The position numbers were made by a program, and so were the translations under genes. Below the pieces are notes generated by a model. It did no database searches, had not been told where the DNA came from, and saw only the letters and a program-made list of their open reading frames with translations. Of a stretch of DNA of 5,675 nt, positions 1 to 5,675 are shown in pieces; position 1 is the stretch's first letter; every line of letters begins with the position of its first letter. This DNA comes from Acidothermaceae bacterium (GTDB taxonomy: Bacteria > Actinomycetota > Actinomycetes > Acidothermales > Acidothermaceae): the NCBI GenBank assembly GCA_025925185.1, contig JAICLV010000153.1, positions 1 through 5,675 on the forward strand, written 5' to 3'.

Positions 1-697
1 TGCCCGCGTACATCACGACCGTCTTGCCTGAGAGCCCGATCTCCGCCCGGTAGGAGTTCTCGCGATCCATCGGGCGAATCGTCTCGACGTCGACGAAGTT
101 CGGGATGACGTGCAGCCGTTCCGGGCGCCGCATCTTCGCCGCGAGGTTCGCGCGCATGTCGTCGGACAACACCGTGACGGCGGCGCTGCGCGCGTATGAC
201 CAGCGCTCCAACGCCGACGCCGCCGCGATCACCCGCCGGCCGCGCAACACGCCCAATTCGACTGCCACGTCGGGGAAAACGTCCTGCACGTTGAGCACCA
301 GCGGCGCCCGCCGAGGCAGCGAAGCAAGCCAACCGGTGGCCGCCATCGGCAGCGGCGGCGTCATCGCGAACGCGACATCAACGTGTCGACCGGCCGCCGC
401 GATCGTGGCGCTTAGCGCGCAAAAGCCGGCGAATCCGATGGCCCGCTTGGGAATGTTCTTCTTGTCGCCGGTCGGAAACGGGTGCACCCGCGTGACTTGG
501 CCCCACGGCGTGCGCTCACGCCGCACCACCTTGCCGCGCCACTCAGGCGAAACCGCGTGATGCTCGTACCACGGCAACGCGGTCACCACTTCGATGCGAT
601 GGCCGAGCGCGCCAAGCTCTTCGACGAGCCGCGCGCCGATCACGCCGGTCGGCGCGACGTCGGGGGTGAAGTGCGGCAGGACGGCGAGGATCTTCAC
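1..697 (-). CDS. WcaI/WbuB-like GT4 glycosyltransferase, N-terminal part (cut by left edge)
   Basis: Retaining glycosyltransferase of the GT-B fold, GT4 family, expected to transfer a sugar from a nucleotide donor to a lipid-linked acceptor at the cytoplasmic face of the membrane. The first 232 codons are visible. The start is the GTG at 697-695 (VKILAVLPHFTPD). It overlaps the upstream stop as GTGA, and GGAAAG lies 7 nt before it. Seen in the sequence: an acceptor-domain Rossmann start with a Pro/Gly-rich loop (residues 8-21), the WcaI/WbuB-type signature NVQDVFPDVAVELG (about 136-149), then VIPNFVD (198-204), and the start of the donor domain at VVMYAG (227-232). The catalytic EX7E region lies beyond the left edge. 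Named relatives include the colanic acid fucosyltransferase WcaI and the fucosamine transferase WbuB. With gmd and fcl nearby, a fucosyltransferase role is plausible but inferred. It is the last visible gene of the gmd-led operon. Family confidence is high; donor specificity is unproven. Confidence 0.88.
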   Translation of the reverse strand, partial: MKILAVLPHFTPDVAPTGVIGARLVEELGALGHRIEVVTALPWYEHHAVSPEWRGKVVRRERTPWGQVTRVHPFPTGDKKNIPKRAIGFAGFCALSATIAAAGRHVDVAFAMTPPLPMAATGWLASLPRRAPLVLNVQDVFPDVAVELGVLRGRRVIAAASALERWSYARSAAVTVLSDDMRANLAAKMRRPERLHVIPNFVDVETIRPMDRENSYRAEIGLSGKTVVMYAG

Positions 698-1839
698 GTG
701 GCGGCTTTCCGGTAGACGTCAACGAGGCGCTCCACGCTATCGGCCCCGGCCGACTCCGCGAAGCGCGCGCGCCCGGCCGCCGCGAGCCTTTCTCGGACGA
801 CGGGATCGTCGATCACCCGCGCGATCTCCCGCGCCCACCCGTCTGCGTCGTCGGCGCCGACGAGCACGCCGCCGTCGCCCACCAGGGCCGGCAACGCGGT
901 CGCCTTTGCGACGATCACCGGACAGCCGACTGACATCGCCTCGGCCACCGGTAGCCCGAAACCCTCGAAACGAGAGGGGAAAACAAGTGCCAACGCTCCG
1001 GCGTACAGGGCGGCGAGCTGCGCGGCGGAGACATAACCCAGCGCGCGCACCCGGTCGCCGAGCCCAAGCTCGGACGTCAGTGCGGTGATGACCGGCGCCG
1101 TCGAATGCGCAGACCCCCACGCGCCGGCGCCGGTCGCGCCGGTGAGCACCAGGTCGACGTCGCGTCCGTCAGCCACTCGCGCGAACGCGCGCAGCAGCGT
1201 CTCGTGATTCTTGTGCGGGTACGCCGCCGCCGGGTAGAGCACGAAGTCTCGGGTCAGGCCGAGGTCGGCGCGCAAGCGCGCCGCGTCGTCCGGCACTTGA
1301 ACCGGTGCGACGACGGGCGGGATGACGACGACCTTCGCGGGGTCGAGGTCGAACGCGCGGATCGCGTCACCGCGGGTGTACTCGCTGATCGCGGCGACGA
1401 CCGCCGCCCGCCGAAGCGAACGGCCCTGCGAGAAGCTCAGATAGCGGCGCTTCGCCGCGCTGAAATACTCGGGATACGCGCGGTACTGCAGATCGTGCAG
1501 CGTGACGACGGCAGGCACAGGGCAGCGCGGCAGCAATCCGCCGAGGTGGTGTGCGACGTCGAGGCGTTGTTCGACGAATTGCCTTGGCAGCCAAGCATTT
1601 TCGACCATCACGCGCCTGAGGACGTGCCGGCCGCCAGGCAGCGGCGCGATCACTGAATGCGCGGCGGCCGCGAGCTCGGGATACGCCGACGCGAACGACC
1701 GCAGGGCAAAGGCACTCACCTCGATGTCGTCGCGCTCGACGAGTTTCGACAGCAGGTTGACGGCGTAGCCCTCGCTGCCACCGACCACGCCGGGCACCAG
1801 CCAGAGCAGGTTGATGCCGACCCGCAGCTTTCGCGTCAT
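694..1839 (-). CDS. GT4 family glycosyltransferase (middle gene of operon)
   Basis: A 381-residue GT-B glycosyltransferase of normal length for GT4, likely cytoplasmic or membrane-peripheral and part of polysaccharide assembly. The start is the ATG at 1839-1837 (MTRKLRVGINLLWLVPGVVGG), because it overlaps the upstream stop as ATGA and opens directly on the first Rossmann strand. An 18-residue Arg-rich extension upstream is open but lies inside the previous gene. Domains: N-terminal acceptor domain about 1-170 with the glycine loop VPGVVGGSEGY (15-25) and HDLQYRAYPEYF (115-126); C-terminal Glycos_transf_1 domain about 195-375 with YPHKNHETLLRAF (207-219), LGYVS (267-271) and the donor-binding EX7E motif FEGFGLPVAEAM (Glu292 and Glu300). 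The ribosome-binding site is weak: GAGG 10 nt upstream, and GGAG only 1 nt before ATG, which fits coupling to the preceding gene. Its 3' end overlaps the WcaI-like gene by 4 bp. It resembles the neighbouring GT at 1836-2918. Sugar donor and acceptor cannot be assigned. Confidence 0.93.
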   Translation of the reverse strand: MTRKLRVGINLLWLVPGVVGGSEGYAVNLLSKLVERDDIEVSAFALRSFASAYPELAAAAHSVIAPLPGGRHVLRRVMVENAWLPRQFVEQRLDVAHHLGGLLPRCPVPAVVTLHDLQYRAYPEYFSAAKRRYLSFSQGRSLRRAAVVAAISEYTRGDAIRAFDLDPAKVVVIPPVVAPVQVPDDAARLRADLGLTRDFVLYPAAAYPHKNHETLLRAFARVADGRDVDLVLTGATGAGAWGSAHSTAPVITALTSELGLGDRVRALGYVSAAQLAALYAGALALVFPSRFEGFGLPVAEAMSVGCPVIVAKATALPALVGDGGVLVGADDADGWAREIARVIDDPVVRERLAAAGRARFAESAGADSVERLVDVYRKAAT

Positions 1840-2918
1840 GCTCCAACTGCCTCGCGGTAGGCGTCGATGGTCGCCGCGGCGGCGGCGTCCCACGAGTACT
1901 CGTTCGCGCGCTTTGCCGCGGCGCGAGCGAGCGCACCGTGCTCGTCGCCGGCCGCCGCGACGATTGCCTCGGCCATCGCACCGGCGTCGAGCGGGTCAAC
2001 CAAAATCCCAGCGCCTTCGGTGAACTCGGCCATCGCCGTGCCGGCCGACGTGACCACCGGCACGCCGTGCGCCATCGCCTCCAACACCGGCAGCCCGAAG
2101 CCCTCGCGCAGGCTCGGGTAGCAAAACGCGCGGGCACCCGCGTACGCCAGATGCAGATCGTGCGGCCCGAGAAACCCGAGCAGCCGCACACCGGGCGTCG
2201 TCGGCACCGCGACGTCTCCCCATCCGGTCGGCCCGACCAGCACCAGCCCGAGGTCGGGCTCGGAAGCGCGCGCGATTTCGAAGGCGCGTAACAGCGTCGG
2301 CAGATTCTTACGTGGTTCGAACGTGCCGCACCACATCACATAACGCTCTGGAAGCCCTTGGTTGGCCGCAAATTCTGCGACCTCGGTTGGCGAGACCGCG
2401 GGCACCGACACGCCGTGCCGCACCAGCCGCAGCCGCCGCTCGTCGAACCCGGCGTCGACGCATTCGCGCCAAGTCGCCGACGACGGCACGGTGACGATGT
2501 CGGCGTCGCGCTTCGCCAGTTGCAGCCCGCGCTTGAAGAATCGCAATCCGTGCTTGGTGAAATGCGCCGGCTCCCGCAAGAACGCGAGGTCGTGCACGGT
2601 GATCACGAGCGGCGCGCTCTTCGGCGGAATCGCCATGGTGGTCGCGTGGATCACGTCCACAGGCCCGGTCGCCCGCTGCACGCGTGGCCAGCGCAAACCG
2701 TGCCAGCTCTCGTAAAGTGCCACCCGGGGCAACGGCAGCTGGTGCATGCGAATCGTCGGCGTCCAGGGCGGTCGCGGCAACCGGTCGTGCCGGGCGGCGA
2801 CGCCGAGCAACTCGACGTCCGAGCGCTTTCGCATAGCCGAGACCAATGACAAGGCGGACGACGCGGTGCCTCCCGGCACCGAGTGCCAGCACTGCTCGAG
2901 CGTGATGGCGACGCGCAT
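1836..2918 (-). CDS. GT4 family glycosyltransferase (directly downstream of gmd)
   Basis: A 360-residue GT-B, GT4-type glycosyltransferase, complete. The start is the ATG at 2918-2916 (MRVAITLEQCWHSVPGGTAS), 2 bp after the TAG stop of gmd. A longer open frame upstream lies wholly inside gmd and has the Arg-rich composition of a shadow frame. Features: N-terminal loop VPGGTASSAL (14-23), VIHATTMAIPPK (89-100), TVHDLAFLREP (107-117), the hinge region VRHGVSVP (166-173), GTFEPRKNLPTLLRAF (198-213), LVGPTGWGD (227-235) and the EX7E donor-site motif REGFGLPVLEAM (Glu272 and Glu280). There is no usable Shine-Dalgarno before the start, so translation probably depends on ribosomes finishing gmd. The next gene starts within its stop codon (ATGA). 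This type is common in mannose- and deoxyhexose-containing surface glycan clusters (known of the family). The actual linkage formed is not predictable from sequence; mannosyl or deoxyhexosyl transfer is an inference from context. Confidence 0.93.
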   Translation of the reverse strand: MRVAITLEQCWHSVPGGTASSALSLVSAMRKRSDVELLGVAARHDRLPRPPWTPTIRMHQLPLPRVALYESWHGLRWPRVQRATGPVDVIHATTMAIPPKSAPLVITVHDLAFLREPAHFTKHGLRFFKRGLQLAKRDADIVTVPSSATWRECVDAGFDERRLRLVRHGVSVPAVSPTEVAEFAANQGLPERYVMWCGTFEPRKNLPTLLRAFEIARASEPDLGLVLVGPTGWGDVAVPTTPGVRLLGFLGPHDLHLAYAGARAFCYPSLREGFGLPVLEAMAHGVPVVTSAGTAMAEFTEGAGILVDPLDAGAMAEAIVAAAGDEHGALARAAAKRANEYSWDAAAAATIDAYREAVGA

Positions 2919-2920
2919 CG

Positions 2921-3964
2921 CTAGCCGCGGTCGACCCGGACCGTGCGGCCGGCGAGCTGGTCGGCGAGCAATGCGATGTCGGCGTCGACCATCAGCCGCG
3001 CGAGCTCGGGCGTGCGCACCTTCGCCTCCCAGCCGAGCAACCGCTTCGCCTTCGACGCGTCGCCCAGCAGGTAGTCGACCTCGGCCGGCCGCTTGTAGGC
3101 CTCGTCGATTTCGACGTACTTCTCCCAATCGAGGCCGGCATGGCTGAACGCGAACTCGACGAACTCGCGAATCGAATACGACGACCCGGTGGCGATGACG
3201 AAGTCGTCGGGGGAGTCGGCTTGCAGCATTCGCCACATCGCGTCGACGTACTCGGGGGCATAACCCCAGTCGCGCCGTGCGTCGAGGTTGCCGAGGAAGA
3301 GCTTGTCTTGCAGGCCGGCCTGAATTCGCGCCACCGCACGAGTGATTTTGCGCGTCACGAAGGTCTCGCCACGACGCGGACCCTCATGGTTGAAGAGGAT
3401 GCCGTTGACGGCGAACATGTTGTACGACTCGCGGTAGTTGACGGTCGCCCAGTACGCGTAAACCTTCGCGGCGCCGTACGGCGAGCGCGGATGGAACGGC
3501 GTCTGCTCGTTTTGCGGCGGTGGCGCCGTGCCGAACATCTCCGAGCTCGACGCCTGGTAGAAGCGGGTCGAAATCCCTGACGCGCGAATCGCCTCGAGCA
3601 GCCGAATCGTGCCGAGGCCGGTGACGTCGCCGGTGTAGTCGGGCATCTCGAAGCTGACCTTCACGTGGCTTTGCGCCCCGAGGTGGTAGACCTCGTCTGG
3701 CTGGACCGCGTGGAGCAGGTTGACCAGGCCGACGCCGTCGTGCAGGTCGCCGTAGTGCAAGCGCAGCCGCACATCGGTCTCGTGCGGATCTTGATAGATC
3801 GGGTCGAGTCGCTCGGTGTTGAACGTGGACGCCCGGCGGATCAAGCCGTGCACGTCGTACCCCTTGGCGAGCAGCAGCTCCGCCAGGTAGGAGCCGTCCT
3901 GGCCGGTGATGCCGGTGATGAGCGCCTTTCGCCGCGTGCCCGCCGACGGTGATTCGTTCGTCAC
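2921..3964 (-). CDS. gmd: GDP-mannose 4,6-dehydratase
   Basis: Converts GDP-D-mannose to GDP-4-keto-6-deoxy-D-mannose using tightly bound NADP(H), the first step to GDP-L-fucose and GDP-D-rhamnose; cytoplasmic short-chain dehydrogenase/reductase (extended SDR). It has 347 residues, usual for the family. The start is the GTG at 3964-3962 ([18 protein letters not shown]), leaving a short leader before the first beta strand. A longer frame running to 4639 lies antisense inside fcl and is rejected. Motifs: cofactor loop [12 protein letters not shown] (18-29), [13 protein letters not shown] (42-54), LHYGDLHDG (69-77), [13 protein letters not shown] (94-106), the catalytic segment [10 protein letters not shown] (136-145) with Ser140 where E. 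coli has Thr132 and Glu142 matching Glu134, and the SPYGAAK YxxxK pair Tyr163/Lys167. [17 protein letters not shown] (191-207) is the family's nucleotide-sugar region and [16 protein letters not shown] (225-240) is also characteristic. First gene of the minus-strand operon, divergent from fcl. No Shine-Dalgarno is seen and a -10 box lies 7 nt upstream, which suggests a leaderless mRNA. Confidence 0.97.
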   Translation of the reverse strand: MTNESPSAGTRRKALITGITGQDGSYLAELLLAKGYDVHGLIRRASTFNTERLDPIYQDPHETDVRLRLHYGDLHDGVGLVNLLHAVQPDEVYHLGAQSHVKVSFEMPDYTGDVTGLGTIRLLEAIRASGISTRFYQASSSEMFGTAPPPQNEQTPFHPRSPYGAAKVYAYWATVNYRESYNMFAVNGILFNHEGPRRGETFVTRKITRAVARIQAGLQDKLFLGNLDARRDWGYAPEYVDAMWRMLQADSPDDFVIATGSSYSIREFVEFAFSHAGLDWEKYVEIDEAYKRPAEVDYLLGDASKAKRLLGWEAKVRTPELARLMVDADIALLADQLAGRTVRVDRG

Positions 3965-3971
3965 GCGCCCA

Positions 3972-3977
3972 AGGCTA
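3972..3977 (-). promoter_or_regulatory. Putative -10 box of the gmd operon (leaderless)
   Basis: On the minus strand this reads TAGCCT, matching the actinobacterial TANNNT -10 pattern. The first base of the gmd GTG follows after exactly 7 nt (3971-3965), which is where transcription would begin, so the mRNA would start at or next to the start codon. No ribosome-binding site lies at usable distance and no -35 hexamer is recognisable at 16-18 bp spacing. Inferred from pattern and spacing only. Confidence 0.55.
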
Positions 3978-3981
3978 GCCT
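3976..3981 (+). promoter_or_regulatory. Putative -10 box of fcl (leaderless)
   Basis: Plus-strand TAGCCT, the mirror image of the gmd box, sharing the central TA with it. Seven nt (3982-3988) separate it from the fcl ATG, the spacing expected when transcription starts on the A of ATG. The only purine-rich stretch upstream, AAGG at 3971-3974, is 14 nt from the ATG, too far for a normal ribosome-binding site. No convincing -35 element is seen. Confidence 0.55.
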
Positions 3982-3988
3982 TAGCGGC

Positions 3989-4927
3989 ATGCCAGCACTG
4001 GACAGGCGCGCGCCGACCTACGTCGCGGGCCACCGGGGCCTCGTCGGGTCGGCGGTGTGGCGGCACTTCGCGTCGTCCGGCTTCGACAACCTCATCGGGC
4101 GGACGTCGGGGGAGCTCGACCTGCGCGACCGCGACGCGACGTTCGCGTTTTTCGCCGAAACCCGCCCGGTCACCGTCGTCATGGCCGCCGCGAAGGTCGG
4201 CGGCATCATGGCGAACGCCACCTACCCGGCCGACTTCCTTTCCGACAACCTGCGCATCCAGCTCAACGTCTTCGACGCCGCGCTGTCGGTCGGCGTGCAG
4301 CGGCTGCTTTTCCTGGGCTCCAGCTGCATCTACCCCAAGCTCGCGCCGCAGCCGATCAGCGAGGACTCCCTCCTGACCGGCCCGCTCGAGCCGACCAACG
4401 ACGCTTACGCCATCGCGAAAATCGCGGGTGTGCTGCACGTTCAGGCGATGCGCCGCCAACATGGCGTGCGATGGATCTCCGCGATGCCGACGAACCTCTA
4501 CGGGCCCGGCGACAACTTCGACCTGCAAAAGTCGCACGTGCTGCCCGCCCTCGTCCGCCGTTTCCACGAGGCGAAGTCGGACGACGCGAGCAGCGTGACG
4601 CTGTGGGGCACCGGCATGCCGCGTCGCGAGTTCCTTCATGTCGACGACCTAGCGCGCGCGTGCGAGTTGTTGCTGGAGAGTTACGACGAAGCCGCGCCCA
4701 TCAACGTCGGTGTGGGCGAAGACCTCACTATTGCCGAGCTCGCCGAGCTCATCGCGAAAATCGTCGGCTACACCGGGCGCATCGAGTTCGACCCGAGCAA
4801 GCCGGACGGCACGCCCCGCAAGCTGCTCGACGTCAGCCGCATCAACGCGCTCGGCTTCAAGCCGCACATCAGCCTGGCCGACGGAATCACGAGCGTTTAC
4901 GACTGGTACCGCGGCGTCACGAGCTGA
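3989..4927 (+). CDS. fcl: GDP-L-fucose synthase (GDP-4-keto-6-deoxymannose 3,5-epimerase-4-reductase)
   Basis: Converts the Gmd product to GDP-L-fucose by 3,5-epimerisation followed by NADPH-dependent 4-reduction; cytoplasmic extended SDR enzyme, also called WcaG or GMER. It has 312 residues, slightly shorter than E. coli Fcl. The start at ATG 3989 gives an N terminus only four residues longer than E. coli Fcl before the Rossmann motif. Motifs: [10 protein letters not shown] (13-22) for [15 protein letters not shown] (66-76), LGSSCIYPK (109-117), YAIAK (140-144), [12 protein letters not shown] (167-178), KSHVLPAL (181-188) and [10 protein letters not shown] (213-222). The catalytic set Ser111, Cys113, Tyr140, Lys144 and His183 aligns with E. 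coli Ser107, Cys109, Tyr136, Lys140 and His179 at a constant offset of four, so the enzyme looks fully active. It is divergent from gmd across 24 bp and probably a single-gene transcript. Its last 11 bp overlap the convergent membrane-protein gene. Confidence 0.97.
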   Translation: MPALDRRAPTYVAGHRGLVGSAVWRHFASSGFDNLIGRTSGELDLRDRDATFAFFAETRPVTVVMAAAKVGGIMANATYPADFLSDNLRIQLNVFDAALSVGVQRLLFLGSSCIYPKLAPQPISEDSLLTGPLEPTNDAYAIAKIAGVLHVQAMRRQHGVRWISAMPTNLYGPGDNFDLQKSHVLPALVRRFHEAKSDDASSVTLWGTGMPRREFLHVDDLARACELLLESYDEAAPINVGVGEDLTIAELAELIAKIVGYTGRIEFDPSKPDGTPRKLLDVSRINALGFKPHISLADGITSVYDWYRGVTS

Positions 4928-5675
4928 CCGCGCGTCGTCGGATCGCGTCGACGCTTGACGCCACCAGGGCCACCAAAGCCGCGACCGCCGCGAACGCGAA
5001 AAGGGCCATCGTCACTGGCCCCGGCCAGGGCGCGTGCGCGCCGATCGCGTGCGCCAACTCGCTGGTCGACCCCGTGAAGGACGTCGACGCGGGCAACCAC
5101 AACTTCACGAGAACGGTCCAGATCGCCGTCCACTCGATCGCGATCGCGAGCACGCAGGCGAGCAACGGCAACGCCTGGACGACGAGGCGCGGCGCCCGGT
5201 CAGCCAGCAACTCGACGCCCGCCGCGCAGATTGCGACGAGGCCCACGAGGCCCACGTACAGGTACCGGCCTTGGATGCCGATCGGTTGGCCGGTGCGGTG
5301 GAAATCGGCCCACGCGTGGACGAGCAGCGGTGCCAACACGAGCAGTGTGGGTAGCAGGAGCACGCCGAGATCGACCAACCGTGAACCGGGTGCCGGGTGG
5401 ATCTCGCGGATTACACGGTCGCAACGTCGTCCGCTGACGAACGGAAGGATGACAAGCACCCCGACGAGGACGCTCGCGACGACGGTGATCACGCCCGGCA
5501 GGCTCGGCGGGGCGGCGAGGCCGAGCGCGCCCCAGAAATCGGTGGTGAAGACATCGAGTGCCTTGCGGGCGAATGTCGAGAGCGCCCCGTGCGAGCCGTT
5601 GGGCAGGGGCGGCCAGACTTGGTCGGCCTGCGGCTTGGTGAGTCCCGCCGGCTGTACCGCGTCGTACACCAGCAA
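4917..5675 (-). CDS. Multi-spanning membrane protein, probable DUF2142 family, C-terminal part (cut by right edge)
   Basis: The last 252 residues of a longer integral membrane protein; the 5' end lies beyond the window, and the TTG at the edge is probably an internal Leu codon. Counting from the window edge, hydrophobic segments that could span the membrane are at about 61-80, 102-121, 138-155, 165-188 and 220-242, with an Arg-rich cytoplasmic-looking tail (RRRAVSS). Two motifs recall the end of DUF2142 proteins: TDFWGALGL (45-53) before a Pro-containing loop, like the family's FWG-FG segment, and GIQGRYLY (133-140), like its QGRY segment between transmembrane helices. DUF2142 proteins are uncharacterised GT-C-like membrane proteins often found in surface polysaccharide loci (family knowledge). 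A role in glycan transfer or export here is inference. It could also be another GT-C/GT39-like protein. It ends within the fcl stop region and is transcribed from outside the window, so its operon partners are unknown. Confidence 0.75.
   Translation of the reverse strand: MLVYDAVQPAGLTKPQADQVWPPLPNGSHGALSTFARKALDVFTTDFWGALGLAAPPSLPGVITVVASVLVGVLVILPFVSGRRCDRVIREIHPAPGSRLVDLGVLLLPTLLVLAPLLVHAWADFHRTGQPIGIQGRYLYVGLVGLVAICAAGVELLADRAPRLVVQALPLLACVLAIAIEWTAIWTVLVKLWLPASTSFTGSTSELAHAIGAHAPWPGPVTMALFAFAAVAALVALVASSVDAIRRRAVSS

Larger units (their letters stand above)
3971..3982. repeat. Perfect 12-bp palindrome centred between gmd and fcl
   Basis: AAGGCTAGCCTT is identical on both strands. Its centre (3976.5) is exactly 12.5 bp from the first base of the gmd GTG (3964) and of the fcl ATG (3989). 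The symmetry ends at the palindrome edges: the next pair, C3970 and A3983, does not match. It is best read as two overlapping -10 elements, one per strand. A binding site for a dimeric regulator cannot be excluded. Confidence 0.85.

Noticed and set aside
1105..1656. Long plus-strand open frames antisense to the glycosyltransferases, gmd and the membrane protein
   Set aside because: In GC-rich DNA with strong third-position bias the opposite strand stays open by composition. The translations are Arg/Ala/Pro-rich with no recognisable domain.
2919..3236. Arg-rich 106-residue extension upstream of the glycosyltransferase starting at 2918
   Set aside because: It is a second frame of the gmd coding sequence on the same strand. 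The Rossmann start and the 2-bp spacing to gmd support the ATG at 2918.
3902..3920. Tandem ccggtgatg repeat near the gmd 5' end
   Set aside because: It encodes ITGITG of the conserved cofactor-binding motif, so it is explained by protein conservation.
3968..3985. DtxR/IdeR-type iron box at the gmd/fcl palindrome
   Set aside because: AGG...CCT half-sites recall the iron-box consensus, but they are too close together and the centre falls between bases rather than on one as in the 19-bp consensus. The exact -10 spacing explains the sequence better.
3965..4639. N-terminal extension of the gmd frame by about 225 codons on the minus strand
   Set aside because: It runs antisense through fcl, is rich in Arg, Val and His, and resembles no gmd N terminus. 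The family length and the cofactor motif fix the start near 3964.
4734..4751. Tandem 9-bp repeat gccgagctc x2 in fcl
   Set aside because: Two copies encoding AELAEL in a predicted helix; ordinary codon repetition.
5237..5254. Tandem 9-bp repeat cgaggccca x2
   Set aside because: Only two copies. It encodes the GLVGLV stretch in a transmembrane helix, so protein composition explains it.

Overview
This is a GC-rich, gene-dense stretch of about 5.7 kb that looks actinobacterial. The reasons are the strong G/C bias at third codon positions, GTG starts, few recognisable Shine-Dalgarno sequences, and a 24-bp divergent intergenic region that fits leaderless transcription. The genus cannot be named from the sequence. 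The window is a piece of a surface or extracellular polysaccharide locus built around GDP-L-fucose, or a related GDP-6-deoxyhexose.

Layout, left to right. Positions 1-3964 are minus-strand and hold four tightly packed genes, transcribed right to left: gmd (GDP-mannose 4,6-dehydratase, 2921-3964), a GT4 glycosyltransferase (1836-2918), a second GT4 glycosyltransferase (694-1839), and a WcaI/WbuB-like GT4 glycosyltransferase cut by the left edge (1-697). The gaps are +2, -4 and -4 bp, so this is almost certainly one translationally coupled operon. Positions 3989-4927 on the plus strand hold fcl (GDP-L-fucose synthase), head to head with gmd. Positions 4917-5675 on the minus strand hold the C-terminal part of a multi-spanning membrane protein, probably DUF2142 family. 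It overlaps the end of fcl tail to tail by 11 bp and runs off the right edge.

How the genes work together: Gmd converts GDP-D-mannose to GDP-4-keto-6-deoxy-D-mannose. Fcl epimerises and reduces this to GDP-L-fucose. The three GT4 enzymes presumably build a repeat unit or cell-surface glycan, and the WcaI-like one is the best candidate fucosyltransferase. The membrane protein may belong to the same glycan locus, but its role is unknown.

The most notable feature is the gmd/fcl intergenic region. A perfect 12-bp palindrome (AAGGCTAGCCTT) sits exactly midway between the two start codons. It supplies a TANNNT -10 box on each strand, each exactly 7 nt from the first base of its start codon. It reads as a symmetric bidirectional leaderless promoter that would co-express the two consecutive enzymes of the pathway. 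No RNA gene, mobile element, CRISPR array or clear terminator was seen, and no intergenic stretch exceeds 24 bp. Nothing here points to an undescribed multi-gene system.
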